From Apostichopus japonicus (Eukaryota > Echinodermata > Holothuroidea > Aspidochirotida > Stichopodidae): DNA of 64,000 bases. Shown here one piece after another: positions 12,914 to 26,242 of the stretch. Below the pieces are notes generated by a model. It did not search any database and was not told the DNA's origin. It saw nothing but the letters and a program-made list of their open reading frames with translations. A program made the translations under genes and the position numbers. Where the stretch lies: the NCBI RefSeq assembly GCF_037975245.1, contig NC_092564.1:10270484-10334483 (forward strand), in the 5' to 3' direction. Numbering within the stretch: the first letter of the stretch is position 1; the number at the start of each line of letters is the position of its first letter.

Positions 12914-14402
12914 GAAACCAAACAAAGCAGCAGGCTATGATGACTTTAAGCCAGGTATTATCAAACAAGTAATCCCATACATTGTAAAGCCTTTAACTCA
13001 TCTCTGCAATATTTCTTTTAACACCGGCATTTTTCCGGATAAGCTTAAAATAGCAAAGGTAAAACCAATCTTTAAAAAAGGAGACCCTAGTCTTTTTGAG
13101 AATTACCGCCCTATATCTTTATTGTCAGTCTTTTCAAAAATCATTGAACGATTAATGTTTAATCGTATATACAGTTTTCTATGTAAATATAATGTTCTTA
13201 ATAACGAGCAGTACGGATTTCGTCCTGACCATTCTACAGAATTAGCTTTAGCAGATGCAGTCAACAATATTTATAATAGTCTTGATAAGAATAATACCTG
13301 TGTAGGCGTATTTCTCGACCTATCCAAAGCTTTTGACACCATCGATCACAAAATATTACTAAGTAAATTATTTTTTTATGGTATCAGAGGAACAACCCTA
13401 AATTGGCTAGATAGTTATCTTTCAAATAGATACCAGTACACTTTATATAAAAATTCTAAATCTGAACTTGCTAAAATCGCTTGCGGAGTTCCTCAGGGTT
13501 CTATACTAGGTCCATTACTATTTATAATTTATGTCAATGATATCGTTAATGTCTCCGATATTGCTAAAACAATATTATTTGCCGACGACACAAATATTTT
13601 CTTCGATTCCCAAGATCTACTCTCATCACATAAAACTGTTTCTACTGAACTAACTAAATTTTCCAGCTGGTTTGCAGCAAACAAATTATCTCTTAATATA
13701 CAAAAAACTAATTATATGGTGTTTAATGCTAGTCACTCATTCAGATGGGATCACAGTATTACCATGAATGATAAAATTATTAATCGGGTTAACACGACTA
13801 AGTTCTTGGGTGTACACATAGACAATAAACTTTCGTGGCGTGATCACATATCAGCAGTCTGTAACAGAGTGGCTAGAAATACTGGTATTTTATGCAAATT
13901 AAAACATTATTTACCTCCAAATATACTCAGAACACTCTATATAACTCTGATTTTACCCCAATTAACTTATTGCACGACTATTTGGTCAGGAACCTATTCT
14001 ACAAATCTTAATCACCTATGTGTCCTCCAGAAGAGAGCTATCCGCCATATATCACATGCTGCACCACGTGATCATACTAGCCCATTATACAAAAGATTAA
14101 ATTTATTAAAACTAAATGATATTATAAGAGTCCAGCTTGCAACATTTGCATATAAAGCATGGAATGGATTGCTACCCGAGGCTTTTAAAGATTTTATATA
14201 TAGTAATAGACTAATCCACAACCATCAAACACGCCATTGTAATAACGCCCATGTTTTATCCCAACGAAGTACTTTAAGTTCTTTTAACCCTCGTATTCGT
14301 GCTGTAAAAACGTGGAATAATCTCCAGGATAATGTTAAGAATAAGCCTTCTTACTCTGTATTCAAAAGGAATCTCCAAACTGTAATTATTTCTCACTATT
14401 AA
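12914..14402 (+). CDS. Reverse transcriptase (partial ORF2) of CR1/L2-like LINE copy A
   Basis: About 495 codons are open from the insertion boundary to a TAA. No true start exists; the element is truncated just before KPNKAAGYDDFKP. The RT motifs appear in order: ENYRPISLLSVFSKIIERL, EQYGFRPDHSTELAL, GVFLDLSKAFDTIDH, GVPQGSILGPLLFIIYVND and the catalytic FADDTNIF near residue 225. The thumb/connection follows (KFLGVHIDNKLSW, YCTTIWSG, HTSPLYKRLNLLKL), then a C-terminus ending in SVFKRNLQTVIISHY. The GVPQGSILGPLLF wording places it in the Jockey superfamily, CR1/L2/Daphne-like branch. The endonuclease is missing, so the copy cannot move by itself, but this is the best-preserved RT in the window and a good reference for copies B-E. 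Confidence 0.9.
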
Positions 14403-14573
14403 TGGATTTATTCTTGTGTGTGTGTTTGCGATTAAGATCATTATAAAGATTGTTAGGATCGCTTATTAACATTATTAATTTCTAGTAGAGTCAATTCGAT
14501 TATTTCATCATTGTAGATGCTACTATTAACTTTTCATTTCTATTCTTAAGTTTTTCTTTCTTTTTTCTTTTTG

Positions 14574-14648
14574 GGGAGTCTCCTACTTTGTTAAGCCTTA
14601 CAGGCTTTATAGGAGACTTCCCGTCACACTGTAAATTGTGATGAAACA
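14574..14648 (+). other. Two adjacent 3'-terminal RNA stem-loops, LINE copy A
   Basis: The large hairpin 14574-14622 has outer arms GGGAGTCTCCTA and TAGGAGACTTCCC and an inner AAGCC/GGCTT stem. A short hairpin follows at about 14623-14642 (GTCACA...TGTGAT), just before the A-rich tail. The same two structures occur in copies B, C, D and E with paired base changes. Confidence 0.8.
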
Positions 14649-14666
14649 AATAAATATACAAATATA

Positions 14667-16547
14667 CAAATTTGAAAGATACCACGCCCAAGGCTCATAT
14701 CTTCATACATATTCAAAAAATACAACATTAATTTTTGTAATTTAATATTAATGTTATTGCTTAATATCTTACTACAAAATTTAATTCTAAGAGCATCTCT
14801 TGTTAATTCAATGTCGCTCAAACTGAATCCCCCTCTTTCGATTGGTAAAAGCAAGTTTAGATACTTCATAGAAGGTTTTTTACCTCTCCATATAAAATCG
14901 ACTACACTCTGACGTAATGTGGTGATAACCCGTCAGGGACTGGTAAAACAGTGGTCAAATATACTAAGCGAGTTACGATGAGCGAATTTATAATGAGACA
15001 TTAACCCTTAAAAGATAATTTTCTACCTTTCCATGTATTTAGTAATTTACGGCAGGAGGTAACTTTTTTCTCCCAATTTTCTTTTTCGATTGATTTTTTA
15101 TCGTTACCAATAGCAACACCTAATACTGTAATGAAATCTTTCCTCACAGGGAAGTCGAAGTTGCTGGGATTAACATGGCTGCACCCAATGCTAAGTAATT
15201 CAGTTTTATCAATATTACAACTAGAGCCAGAAGCACGTTCATACAATTTAATTATGTTAAAAATAGAATAAATACTTGTGATACTAGACAAGAAAAAGGT
15301 AGTGTCGTCCGCATGCTGAAAAATTTTGGCTTCGACTTCACAAAATTTAATACCATGAATATATGGACAATTAATTATAGCTGCAAGAAACGGTTCGGCA
15401 CAGAGAACATAGAGCATGGCTGAGAGTGGGTAGCCCTGCCGAACTCCCCTTTTGACAGGGAAGGGATCGGATATATAACCATTGTGCTTGATTCGGCCCT
15501 CGATATTGGTATAAAACAGTTTGATCCATTTTAGGAGCTTAGGGCCAAAACCCAATTTTCAGCGACTTCGAAGAGGTAGTTATGGTCAACTCTGTCAAAG
15601 ACTTTATATTGGTCTATTTTAAGAATTAATCCTGGTTTATTATATGAATTTACATACTCAATTACATTTTGCATAGTAAGCACGTTTTCAGAAATATCTC
15701 TTCCTGGAATACAACACGTGTGATCTTCTGAAATAATATTCTTACTGATACTTGTGATACGTTTGGCGAGAGCTTTGGCAATCATTTTGTAATCGACATT
15801 TAAGAGGCTTATTGGCCTCCAATTATTTAAACTACGAAGATCTCCTTTCTTGGGTATAAGGGTAAGTATACTTATTTTCATGGATTCACAGAGTTCGTTG
15901 TCATGGAATGATGTCTCAATGAGTCTAGTTAAAATATCGATAAAATCCCGCCAAAACGCTTTGTAAAATTCAGCAGTTGGTCCATCTAGTCCTGGACTTT
16001 TGTTCGGTTCCATTGCTAGCAGAGCGGCTTTCAACTCATCTAATGAAATATTTGCTTCACATGCTTCAACGTCCATTGGCGAGAGAAATCTTCTGAGTTC
16101 ACAAAGTATCTGATTCCGCGATTCGTTGTCGGTTTCTCCGGCTTGGTAGAGGTTTGTATAAAACTTTACTTGTTCTTTCATAATTTCGTGTTGATCGGTG
16201 ATGATTAAGCTCTGGTCAGTTAGTAGTTGTTTCATTACCTTCTTTTTTTGCCTTGATTTTTCAAGATTAAAGAAAAACTTTGTTGATTTTTCACCCTCCT
16301 CGTGCCACTGAATTTTAGACCTGAGGAAGGTTCCTTGTAATTCTCTTAATGAAAGTTGGTTCGACTCATCTTCTAGGTTTTTAAAATGGGTACAGTCGTA
16401 ATCGGAGAATTTTTGAGCTTTATATTTCTCGTAGTCAATTTGTTTTGTTTTATAATTGTATTGATTGTATAATTGAGGATTAGCTTCAGTTTTTAAAGTT
16501 ACCATATGCGATTGAACACCACGAACTTCTGGGAGGGAAAATTATGT
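14667..16547 (-). pseudogene. ORF2 reverse transcriptase domain of the L1/Tx1-like LINE (decayed)
   Basis: Reading down the minus strand, the block WHEEGEKSTKFFFNLEK (near 16320-16270) is the typical linker ahead of the L1/Tx1 RT. KSPGLDGPTAEFYKAFW (near 15990), LIPKKGDLRSLNNWRPISL (near 15840), IDQYKVFDRVDH (near 15600), GVRQGYPLSAML (near 15450) and the catalytic QHADDTTFF (near 15320) follow in the family order. A frameshift or overlap near 15540 separates the fingers from the palm, and further breaks near 15000 and 14870 precede a recognisable thumb/connection block ending LPIERGGFSLSD near 14820. The enzyme would reverse-transcribe its own RNA at a nicked genomic target. The copy cannot encode an intact protein. 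Clade assignment rests on motif wording only. Confidence 0.85.
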
Positions 16548-16904
16548 GATAATAATCCTGCATGAGAATGCATTACATGGGAGGGCAAGTAATCCCTTCG
16601 TTCGTGTAATGTCTCAGTAGAATCTCAATCAAACTTCAACCTATGGTCTCGTTTAATTTAACGATTCTACTTCCCCATTACACTTCACTACGGAACTACT
16701 TGAGATTTCAAAGCAGTGTTCAAGCGCATACGAACAGAAAGATTACAAACGAACACAAATTCAAAGTTTGTATCTTTTTTAATTTGCTTGCTGAGCAACA
16801 GAAACATTTCTTTTCTTTTTAAACAAGAACTGAGGTAATTTCATTACCACTTGGTACAAAGGATAACATAACATTCTTACTTTCCATACTTTGAAAATAA
16901 AAAA
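16506..16904. other. Spacer between the L1/Tx1-like 5' end and the DIRS-like fragment
   Basis: I see no gene here. The minus strand has only short frames without recognisable motifs. It may be further non-coding DIRS-type or LINE-flanking sequence. Confidence 0.4.
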
Positions 16905-17240
16905 AAGCCTGTATATAAATATCATCAATGTAGCTCAGGCAAGAAATACCCAATTTCATGAGCTCAGCCAGAATAGGTTTGAGTAGTTTAGTAAAAATGC
17001 GAGGTGCTGAGGCCAACCCATTTGGTAGGCAAGTATACCGATAAAGTTTGTCTTTGAACGCGTCTCAAAAATTTTCGACTTGAAGAACTAATAGGCACTG
17101 AATAATCGGCGTATGCACTGCAGAAACACATGCACTTTTGGTATTAGCCTGGATATAAATATCATCAATGTAGCTCAGGCAAGAAATACCCAATTTCCTG
17201 AGCTCAGCCAGAATAGGTTTGAGTAGTTTTCTGAAGCTAA
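16905..17240 (-). pseudogene. DIRS-like retrotransposon reverse transcriptase fragment, internally duplicated
   Basis: The minus strand of 17045-16905 encodes FKDKLYRYTCLP, NGLASAPRIFTKLLKP, LGISCLS and the catalytic YIDDIYIQ. This wording is typical of the RT of DIRS1-type (tyrosine-recombinase) retrotransposons. Upstream on the same strand, 17230-17147 repeats KLLKPILAELRKLGISC and YIDDIYIQ, followed by NTKSACVSAV and then AYADYSVPI, which in this family normally precedes FKDKLY. The order therefore implies a tandem duplication of about 240 bp. The duplicated blocks (16917-16990 and 17157-17230) differ at very few bases. A TGA interrupts the frame between them, and no recombinase, RNase H or terminal repeats are visible. 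Confidence 0.75.
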
Positions 17241-17277
17241 TCCTCAATTATACAATCTCTCTTTTTAAAGTTACCAA

Positions 17278-17540
17278 TAATTCAAAATTTGGAATTCACT
17301 GTCAATACCTTTTAAAACTAAGAAAACAAGCTCCATATTTAGTAAATGGCTTAATCATATTAATTAAAATATGATATAATTGATTTATTGTCGAAACGTT
17401 TAATTTGATTTTTAATTTTTTCTTCTCTTTTCTTTCTTCAGGGAGTCTTCTACATTGTTAAGCTATTGTATGCTTTATAGAAGACTTCCTTTCACCTTGT
17501 ATATTTGCACGTGATAAAACAAAATAAACCAAATCAAATC
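17278..17540 (+). mobile_element. CR1/L2-like LINE, copy B (3' end only)
   Basis: The copy begins in the last coding block (FKIWNSLSIPFKTKK, same frame and wording as copy C) and continues through the 3' UTR to a tail of AAATC repeats. The large hairpin is at 17441-17490 (outer arms GGGAGTCTTCTA and TAGAAGACTTCCT), and a short hairpin with TCAC/GTGA arms follows. Copy C begins directly in or after its tail. Confidence 0.85.
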
Positions 17541-17549
17541 AAATCAAAC

Positions 17550-19743
17550 CAAATTCCTACCAAGAATAACAGACCAATGAACTTCATGTACAGGCGAAAT
17601 TATAAACCAGATAACATCAGGCGTTTTAACTATGAAATCGAAAACAAAAACTGGAACGATGTTTTAAGCCAAAGTGATGTTAATGCTGCTTACGACACTT
17701 TCTTTGAATCCTTTAATTATACCTATAATAATTGTTTTCCAATATGTTATGTAAGCAAAAGGAAACGACGTAAAAAGAAACATCCATGGATTACAACTGG
17801 AATGTTGACATCTATCAAAAGAAAGAACAAGCTCTTTAAAAGTTATTTAACAGCACCTACTGATGTTAACAAGGCTACGTATAAGCATTATCGCAATAAG
17901 CTTAACCATATTATTAGATTTTCTAAAAGATTGTATTTCTATGATAAATTCAAAAATAATAGAAATAATATAAGTGTAACTTGGAATACAATTAACGAAG
18001 TTCTAAACACCAACCGAAAAAAGGTGGATATCCTGCTGCTTTTAAACCTGGTGATCAAGAAATCAGCAACGAGAATGACATTGCCAGTTACTTTAACAAA
18101 TATTTTGTAAACATTGGACCCTCACTTGCAAGAAATATTACAAATAAAGGTAGAACAGAATATCTTATTCATAATAATAACAGAAACAGTCAGTCTTTGT
18201 TCATTAATCCTGTCAGTGAGGAAGAACTTTCAATAGTTGCTATTTCCAGCCTGAAACCAAAAAAAGCAGCGGGATATGACGATTTTAAACCAGATATAAT
18301 AAGAAATGTTATTCACTTTGTCGCCAAACCATTGACTTATATTTGTAATTCATCTTTTACTTCTGGTACATTTCCAGATAACCTAAAGATTGCTAAGGTT
18401 ATACCAATTTTTTTAAAAAGGTGACCAAGATGTATATGAAAATTACCGTCCTATTTCTTTATTATCATGTTTTTCAAAATTATTGAAAGGCTTATGTACA
18501 ATCGAATCTTTAAGTTTCTAACCAAGTTTAATATCCTGTGCAATTATCAATATGGCTTCCGCCCAAAGCATTCTACAGAACTTGCTTTGGCAAATGCTAT
18601 TGAAAAAATATGCACTAGTCTTGATAATACCAAAATATGTATTGGAGTGTTCCTTGATCTCTCCAAGGCATTTGATACTATTTACCATACCATTTTGCTA
18701 AGTAAATTATCTTTGTATGGTGTAAGGGGAACAACCCTTGACTGATTGAGCAGCTATTTATCCAATAGACATCAGTATACTTCATATAAAAACTCTAAAT
18801 CCGAACACGCTGTAACCCGTTGTGGTGTTCCACAGGGCTCAATACTAGGACCACTGTTGTTCATAATATATGTCCATGACATATGCCAGGTGTCAAAAAT
18901 TGCCAAGACTATTTTGTTTGCTGATGATACCAATATTTTCTTCGAGTTCGAAAACGTACATAGAATACATGATACTGTCTCTACTGAATTAACTAAATTT
19001 ACTAACTGGTTTGCTGCTAATAAGTTATCACTTAATGCAGACAAAACTAACTGTATAGTATTTAATGGAAGAAGAACGCTTAACTGGAATAATGACATAA
19101 TAATGGTCGGTACAGTTATGAAACAAGTATCAACTACTAAATTTCTAGGGGTTAATATTGATAGTAAACTTTCATGGAGTGACCATATTACAAAAGTTTG
19201 CACCAGCGTTGCAAGAGGTGCAGGAATTTTAGCAAAGCTAAAACACTTCCTCCCCCAGAATATAATCAGAATGCTTTATCAAACTTTAATAGCACCACAT
19301 CTGTATTACTGCTTGATTATCTGGTCTGGTACAAGTGTTTCTCATTTAAGTCACCTTAAAATACTTCAAAAGAGTGCAATACGTCATGTATCTCACGCAG
19401 CACCCCGTAAGCATACAAGCCCCCTCTTTAAGAAACTCAATTTATTGAAATTAGATGACATTATAAAAGTTAATATTGCAACATTTACATACAAGGCTTG
19501 GAATGGATCATTGCCAATCAGTTTTCGAAATTTTATAAATAGCAACACAGATTTCCATAATCATAATACCAGAACGGCTAGCAACGCACATTATAAATCA
19601 TATAAAACACACGCACTGGTATGTTAAGCCTCAGAAACCGTGCAACCAAAATTTGGAATTCACTGTCAATAACTTTAAAAACTAAGAAAGCAAGCTCCAC
19701 ATTTAGTAAATGTCTTACTAAAGAAATTATCATGTCTTATTAA
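17550..19743 (+). pseudogene. ORF2 linker and reverse transcriptase of LINE copy C (frameshifts and stop)
   Basis: The linker is basic (SKRKRRKKKHPWITTGMLTS) and matches the corresponding part of copy E (WITAGILVSIKRK). A frameshift near 18040 precedes SEEELS and LKPKKAAGYDDFKP (18200-18290). A second lies near 18420 in the run of A residues before GDQDVYENYRPISLL, and a third in the following FSKIIERL block (18470-18490). The palm reads GVFLDLSKAFDTIYH. A TGA at about 18743 replaces the Trp of the TLDW block. After it come GVPQGSILGPLLFIIYVHD and the catalytic FADDTNIF near 18925. A last frameshift near 19620 is followed by the C-terminal block ending in SKCLTKEIIMSY and TAA at 19741. It cannot encode an active enzyme; the family and order of motifs match copy A closely. 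Confidence 0.88.
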
Positions 19744-19844
19744 TTATGATTTAGCTGCATAGTCGCATAGCAGCACATCCACATATTGAAGCATATACGT
19801 ATTGTTATTAACATTATTTTCACTATTTTCTATCTTTTCTTCAT

Positions 19845-19922
19845 GGGAGTCTTCTGTTTTGTTAAGCAAGCATAGGCTTTTCAGAAGACTTCCATTCACA
19901 TTGTAATATTTATGTGAAAAAA
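19845..19922 (+). other. Two adjacent 3'-terminal RNA stem-loops, LINE copy C
   Basis: The large hairpin pairs GGGAGTCTTCTG with CAGAAGACTTCC. The second, seven-base-pair hairpin pairs TTCACAT with ATGTGAA. Both positions match those in copies A, B, D and E. Confidence 0.78.
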
Positions 19923-19941
19923 AAAACAAATAAATGAATGA

Positions 19942-23323
<3,382 letters not shown>

Positions 23324-23458
23324 ATGACTTCTCCTGAGCTGGATACCGATGAAGAGTACAGTATCATTGGAAAATATTGTTCGTCAGGACTGTGCCCTGA
23401 AAATTCAACATTGAATCTAAGAAGATCGATACGGAAAAGATCAAAGAGTTTAGACTAA
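23324..23458 (+). CDS. Short upstream frame, possible first exon of the integrase-like gene
   Basis: ATG to TAA gives 44 residues beginning MTSPELDTDEEY and ending with a basic patch (RRSIRKRSKS). It lies about 390 bp upstream of the first clear integrase exon on the same strand. The acidic then basic composition is not obviously random, but I recognise no domain. It could be an N-terminal exon whose donor has been lost, or chance. Confidence 0.25.
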   Translation: MTSPELDTDEEYSIIGKYCSSGLCPENSTLNLRRSIRKRSKSLD

Positions 23459-23848
23459 CGGGAGCAATAAACAGCCACCGAGCTTTGTGCTGAAAAGTGT
23501 GAGCAGTAATACTTTTAAATCAAGAAAAGCCAAAATCATGCAATTTAAATCATTGAAATTAAAAAAGCTTCACTGTCCAGTATCAAAAGTATTTGCAAAC
23601 TTTGATACAGCATTCTGTTCTGTACAAGAATTGTTGATTGTACGCACCTTATTAGCAGTGTAAGAATACCTGCTTTTAGCACATTCAGTCATCGATTAAT
23701 CTTTTGTTAACTTTCAATAAGTATATATCAGAATGATTGGAAATCCTTAATAGCAGTATATTGTCTACAAAACTCAGACATAAATCACTTGAACATCAGT
23801 TGGTATGATTGTGTATGGTTCTGAATGCTATTTTCCTTTTTTTTTTAG

Positions 23849-24006
23849 GTGGGTGTGGATATGATTGGACCCCTTGCAGAGACCATCAATGGAAATAAGT
23901 ACATCATAACCCTATGTGACTATTTTTCAAAATGGCCAGAGGCTGTTGCTGTAAGAGACAAAACAGCATAAACCGTTGCAAACTTTCTGTTTGAAACCAT
24001 GGCCAG
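23849..24006 (+). pseudogene. KRBA2/GIN1-like integrase gene, exon A (stop codon inside)
   Basis: A pyrimidine-rich acceptor (TTTTTTTTAG) precedes the exon and a GTATAT donor follows it. The translation contains VGVDMIGPLAET, the first catalytic Asp region of an rve-type integrase core, then NKYIITLCDYFSKWPEAV and, after a TAA, TVANFLFETMA. The TAA falls where related proteins have a Glu-like codon, so it looks like a point mutation. The wording is closest to the KRBA2/GIN1/Ginger-related integrases that act as DDE-type DNA-strand transferases. The exon ends in phase 2 and joins exon B in frame (AG|A gives Arg). Confidence 0.75.
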
Positions 24007-24350
24007 GTATATATCCATCTACTTTGTTTTTACTTTACATAACATATTTTTGAAGTTAGTTATGCAGACCTGCATTTGTTCTCAGTTTTACCTGTGACCC
24101 AGAAAGCAGCCAAATGGTTACAGGAATTTCTTGAAGTTGTTTTATTAGTTAATGTTAATAAAATGTTATTGGGGTAACGGTCAGTGCATCCAAGACCAGG
24201 TGTTATGTCAGTGCTTAACTTACTTGTTTTGAAAGAAGTGCTAAAAGAATCTCCTGATTAAACCACACGGCCACTCTGAAGATGCCAATAGTTTACTGCA
24301 TTACTCATAACCAGTTCTTTAACAACTTGTTTAATTTTTCATTTATTTAG

Positions 24351-24648
24351 ATTTGGGTGCATGAAAATTGTCATCTCAGACCAGAGAGGAGAATTTGTTA
24401 ATGCTCTGAACAAGTCCCTGTTTGACATGACAGGGGTGGGCCACAGAGTATCCTTCAGCTACCACCCACAGACCAATGGGCTGGATGAAAGATTCAACCA
24501 AACTCTGCAAAATGCCAATGTCACTCATCAAAGTTGTCAATCAAAACCAAGATGACTGGGATGAAACACTGTCTTCCATTCTCATGGGGTACCGTACAGC
24601 AAAACATGGTTCTACAGGTCTTTCTCCTTTCGTTGTGATGTTTGGAAG
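24351..24648 (+). pseudogene. KRBA2/GIN1-like integrase gene, exon B (frameshift inside)
   Basis: The acceptor is ATTTATTTAG and the donor AAG|GTTTGT. In phase with exon A it encodes MARFGCMKIVISDQRGEFVN (second catalytic Asp in SDQ), GVGHRVSFSYHPQTNGL and DERFNQTLQ (catalytic Glu). After a one-base frameshift near 24520 it continues VVNQNQDDWDETLSSILMGY, then HGSTGLSPFVVMFGR. All three residues of the DDE triad are present. The order and spacing fit the rve core and its C-terminal end in KRBA2-type proteins. An intron between the first and second Asp shows that this is not a plain retroelement pol. Confidence 0.8.
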
Positions 24649-25186
24649 GTTTGTAATAATTCAAACCTCCCATTGCTGAATAGAGGTTTACATTTGTAAA
24701 GGTCATATACAGAGAAAAGCAATCAGGGACAAGAGAGTTTGGAAAAATCCTGCATAGCTACACTGATCCTCTATAGGATAAAATCTCATTTGACACATCC
24801 CAGGTCCTGGGAAAAACTGCTTAATAGAGGACCACCAATAACCCTATTTAAGTTACAAAACCTAAGTAAGTACAGCAAGTACAAAAGATGAACATTCATT
24901 AAACTATAAAAGCATGCCAATTGATTTAGATACATGCAACTAATGCCACTGATATTGGTTTCGTTTTTCAGTTATATATCATATTTTGGGCTGGTATGCA
25001 ATTTGGACCTATAACAGCACAGAATATACTTTTGTTTTATATTTCTGCTGGTTTGAATATGTGATGTGACTCAGATTTATGGTTCCAGGGTCTTAATAGT
25101 GAAAATAAAATATATAAAAATTTATTTATTCTTCAGTCAACAAAGTGTTGTGAATAATTGATTGTTAATTATCTTCATATATCCAG

Positions 25187-25384
25187 AGAGCCATTGTTAC
25201 CAGTCGACATTGAAGACTCCATTGTCCAACCAGAATCTCCTGCTGCAGCGATGCACAGCGGGAGAGGGTTTTTCAACTCATGTCACAGTCGCAGGACATA
25301 ATCAAAGGTTTTGTAAAAGAAAATATTGGCAAAGCCCAAGAACGGCAAAAAAAGAGTTTTGATTAAAGGCAGCAATCAAAACAG
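25187..25384 (+). pseudogene. KRBA2/GIN1-like integrase gene, exon C (frameshift and stop)
   Basis: The acceptor ATCCAG joins exon B in phase to read FGREPLLPVDIEDS, the expected continuation after the integrase core. A frameshift near 25260 follows, and the next frame reads RERVFQLMSQSQDIIKG and KENIGKAQERQKKSFD, then TAA, then RQQSKQ. This helical, charged stretch is typical of the linker after the integrase in this family. The TAA probably replaces a Lys codon. Donor: CAG|GTAATT, phase 0. Confidence 0.7.
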
Positions 25385-25498
25385 GTAATTACATAATGCT
25401 ATGTTGTGCATTGAAAACTGCACTGTAGTTAAATGAATGGCAACATATGCATTGTATTATGATGTTTACGTATATATGCTGGATTTTGTCTTATTCAG

Positions 25499-25702
25499 AG
25501 CTTCAAAGTTGGTTCTATAAGTGTTCTCGTCCGGAATGCTAGAAAGGATGCCCGAAGAGGAGGGAAGCTTGAAAACTCTTGGCTTGGGCAGTATGGAGTC
25601 AAGGCTGTGAATGAGAAAGGGCTGTACACACATATTAACAGTTCCACAGGCCTTCCTTTGAAGAAGAAATTCAATTCATTTTACTTAAAGAATTTCACAC
25701 AA
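25499..25702 (+). CDS. KRBA2/GIN1-like integrase gene, exon D (intact, C-terminal chromo/SH3-like part)
   Basis: The acceptor is TTATTCAG and the donor CAA|GTAAGA, both good matches, and the whole exon is open in the phase set by exon C. It reads SFKVGSISVLVRNARKDARR, GGKLENSWLGQYGVKAVNE and LKKKFNSFYLKNFTQ. These match the small beta-barrel that follows the integrase core in KRBA2/Ginger-type proteins and probably binds DNA. Unlike exons A-C it has no break, so decay is uneven or the exon is still used. Confidence 0.72.
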
Positions 25703-25837
25703 GTAAGATTCCTTTACAGTCTTTTTATTTGGGAGGGGGGGGGTCGGGATAGGGGGTTGATTTGCATGATTCCTCCATAATTTTCTTAACAATAATCAGT
25801 AACTTGATGAGTTCTGCGCTGGCTTATGTGAGGGTAA

Positions 25838-26242
25838 AGGCTCGGTCACACTATACCGATTTTTTATCGGAATACTATCCGATTTTCCCGGAGGAATCGA
25901 AACAGCCTGTTTTTCGTTCGGGTCTTCTAGCCACATTGATAAAGGACATGATTTGCTATCTGTTGAGCCATTCCGATGTGGAAAAGCCCTCTCCTAACTT
26001 TTGATATTGACTCTGTTTCCTTTTATCGGATAGCTATCCAATTTCTCTTCCGATTTTTATCGTTTTTCGATGTGACGCCACTTCAGAATGTAGTCAGTTT
26101 TAGAACCCCTCAGATTTGGAGTAGGTATTCGAATATTCCACTGCATTCATTAAATTCACTACTACAAACCTCACTCTTCGGCCTAAAATCGGAAAAATTG
26201 GACCGTATTCCGATAAAATATCGCTGTAGTGTGACCGGGCCT
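25838..26242. mobile_element. 405-bp MITE with 22-bp inverted ends and TAA target duplication (Harbinger-like)
   Basis: The left end AGGCTCGGTCACACTATACCGA and the right end (reverse complement AGGCCCGGTCACACTACAGCGA) match at 19 of 22 positions. Both sides are flanked by TAA (25835-25837 and 26243-26245). A 3-bp TWA duplication is the hallmark of PIF/Harbinger. The interior is rich in CGAT/ATCGG motifs and carries no recognisable transposase, so the element is non-autonomous. Confidence 0.85.

Larger units (their letters stand above)
12914..14665 (+). mobile_element. CR1/L2-like LINE, copy A (5' truncated, nested in the L1/Tx1-like LINE)
   Basis: The copy starts inside the RT fingers and runs through the RT, stop codon and 3' UTR to an A-rich tail (AAATAAATATAC). 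Sequence flanking the copy gives a candidate target-site duplication: ACAAATGTGAAA at 12906-12917 and ACAAATTTGAAA at 14666-14677 (11 of 12 identical). The flanking minus-strand LINE protein resumes on either side. This is the youngest-looking LINE here, because its partial ORF is uninterrupted. Confidence 0.85.
11475..16552 (-). mobile_element. L1/Tx1-like LINE, 5' truncated, split by a later LINE insertion
   Basis: The minus strand encodes a reverse transcriptase of the L1/Tx1 group between 16552 and 14667, and its C-terminal region resumes between about 12906 and 11700. The 3' end carries AATAAAAG followed by ten A residues (plus-strand T run 11475-11484), which abuts the satellite directly at 11474. 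The endonuclease domain and ORF1 are absent, so the copy is 5' truncated, with an in-frame stop near 16550. The middle is interrupted by a plus-strand CR1/L2-like LINE at 12914-14665. Several frameshifts show that it is dead. Excluding the insert, about 3.3 kb of element remains. Confidence 0.85.

Noticed and set aside
18772-19203. 143-codon minus-strand frame
   Set aside because: Antisense shadow of the LINE copy C reverse transcriptase.
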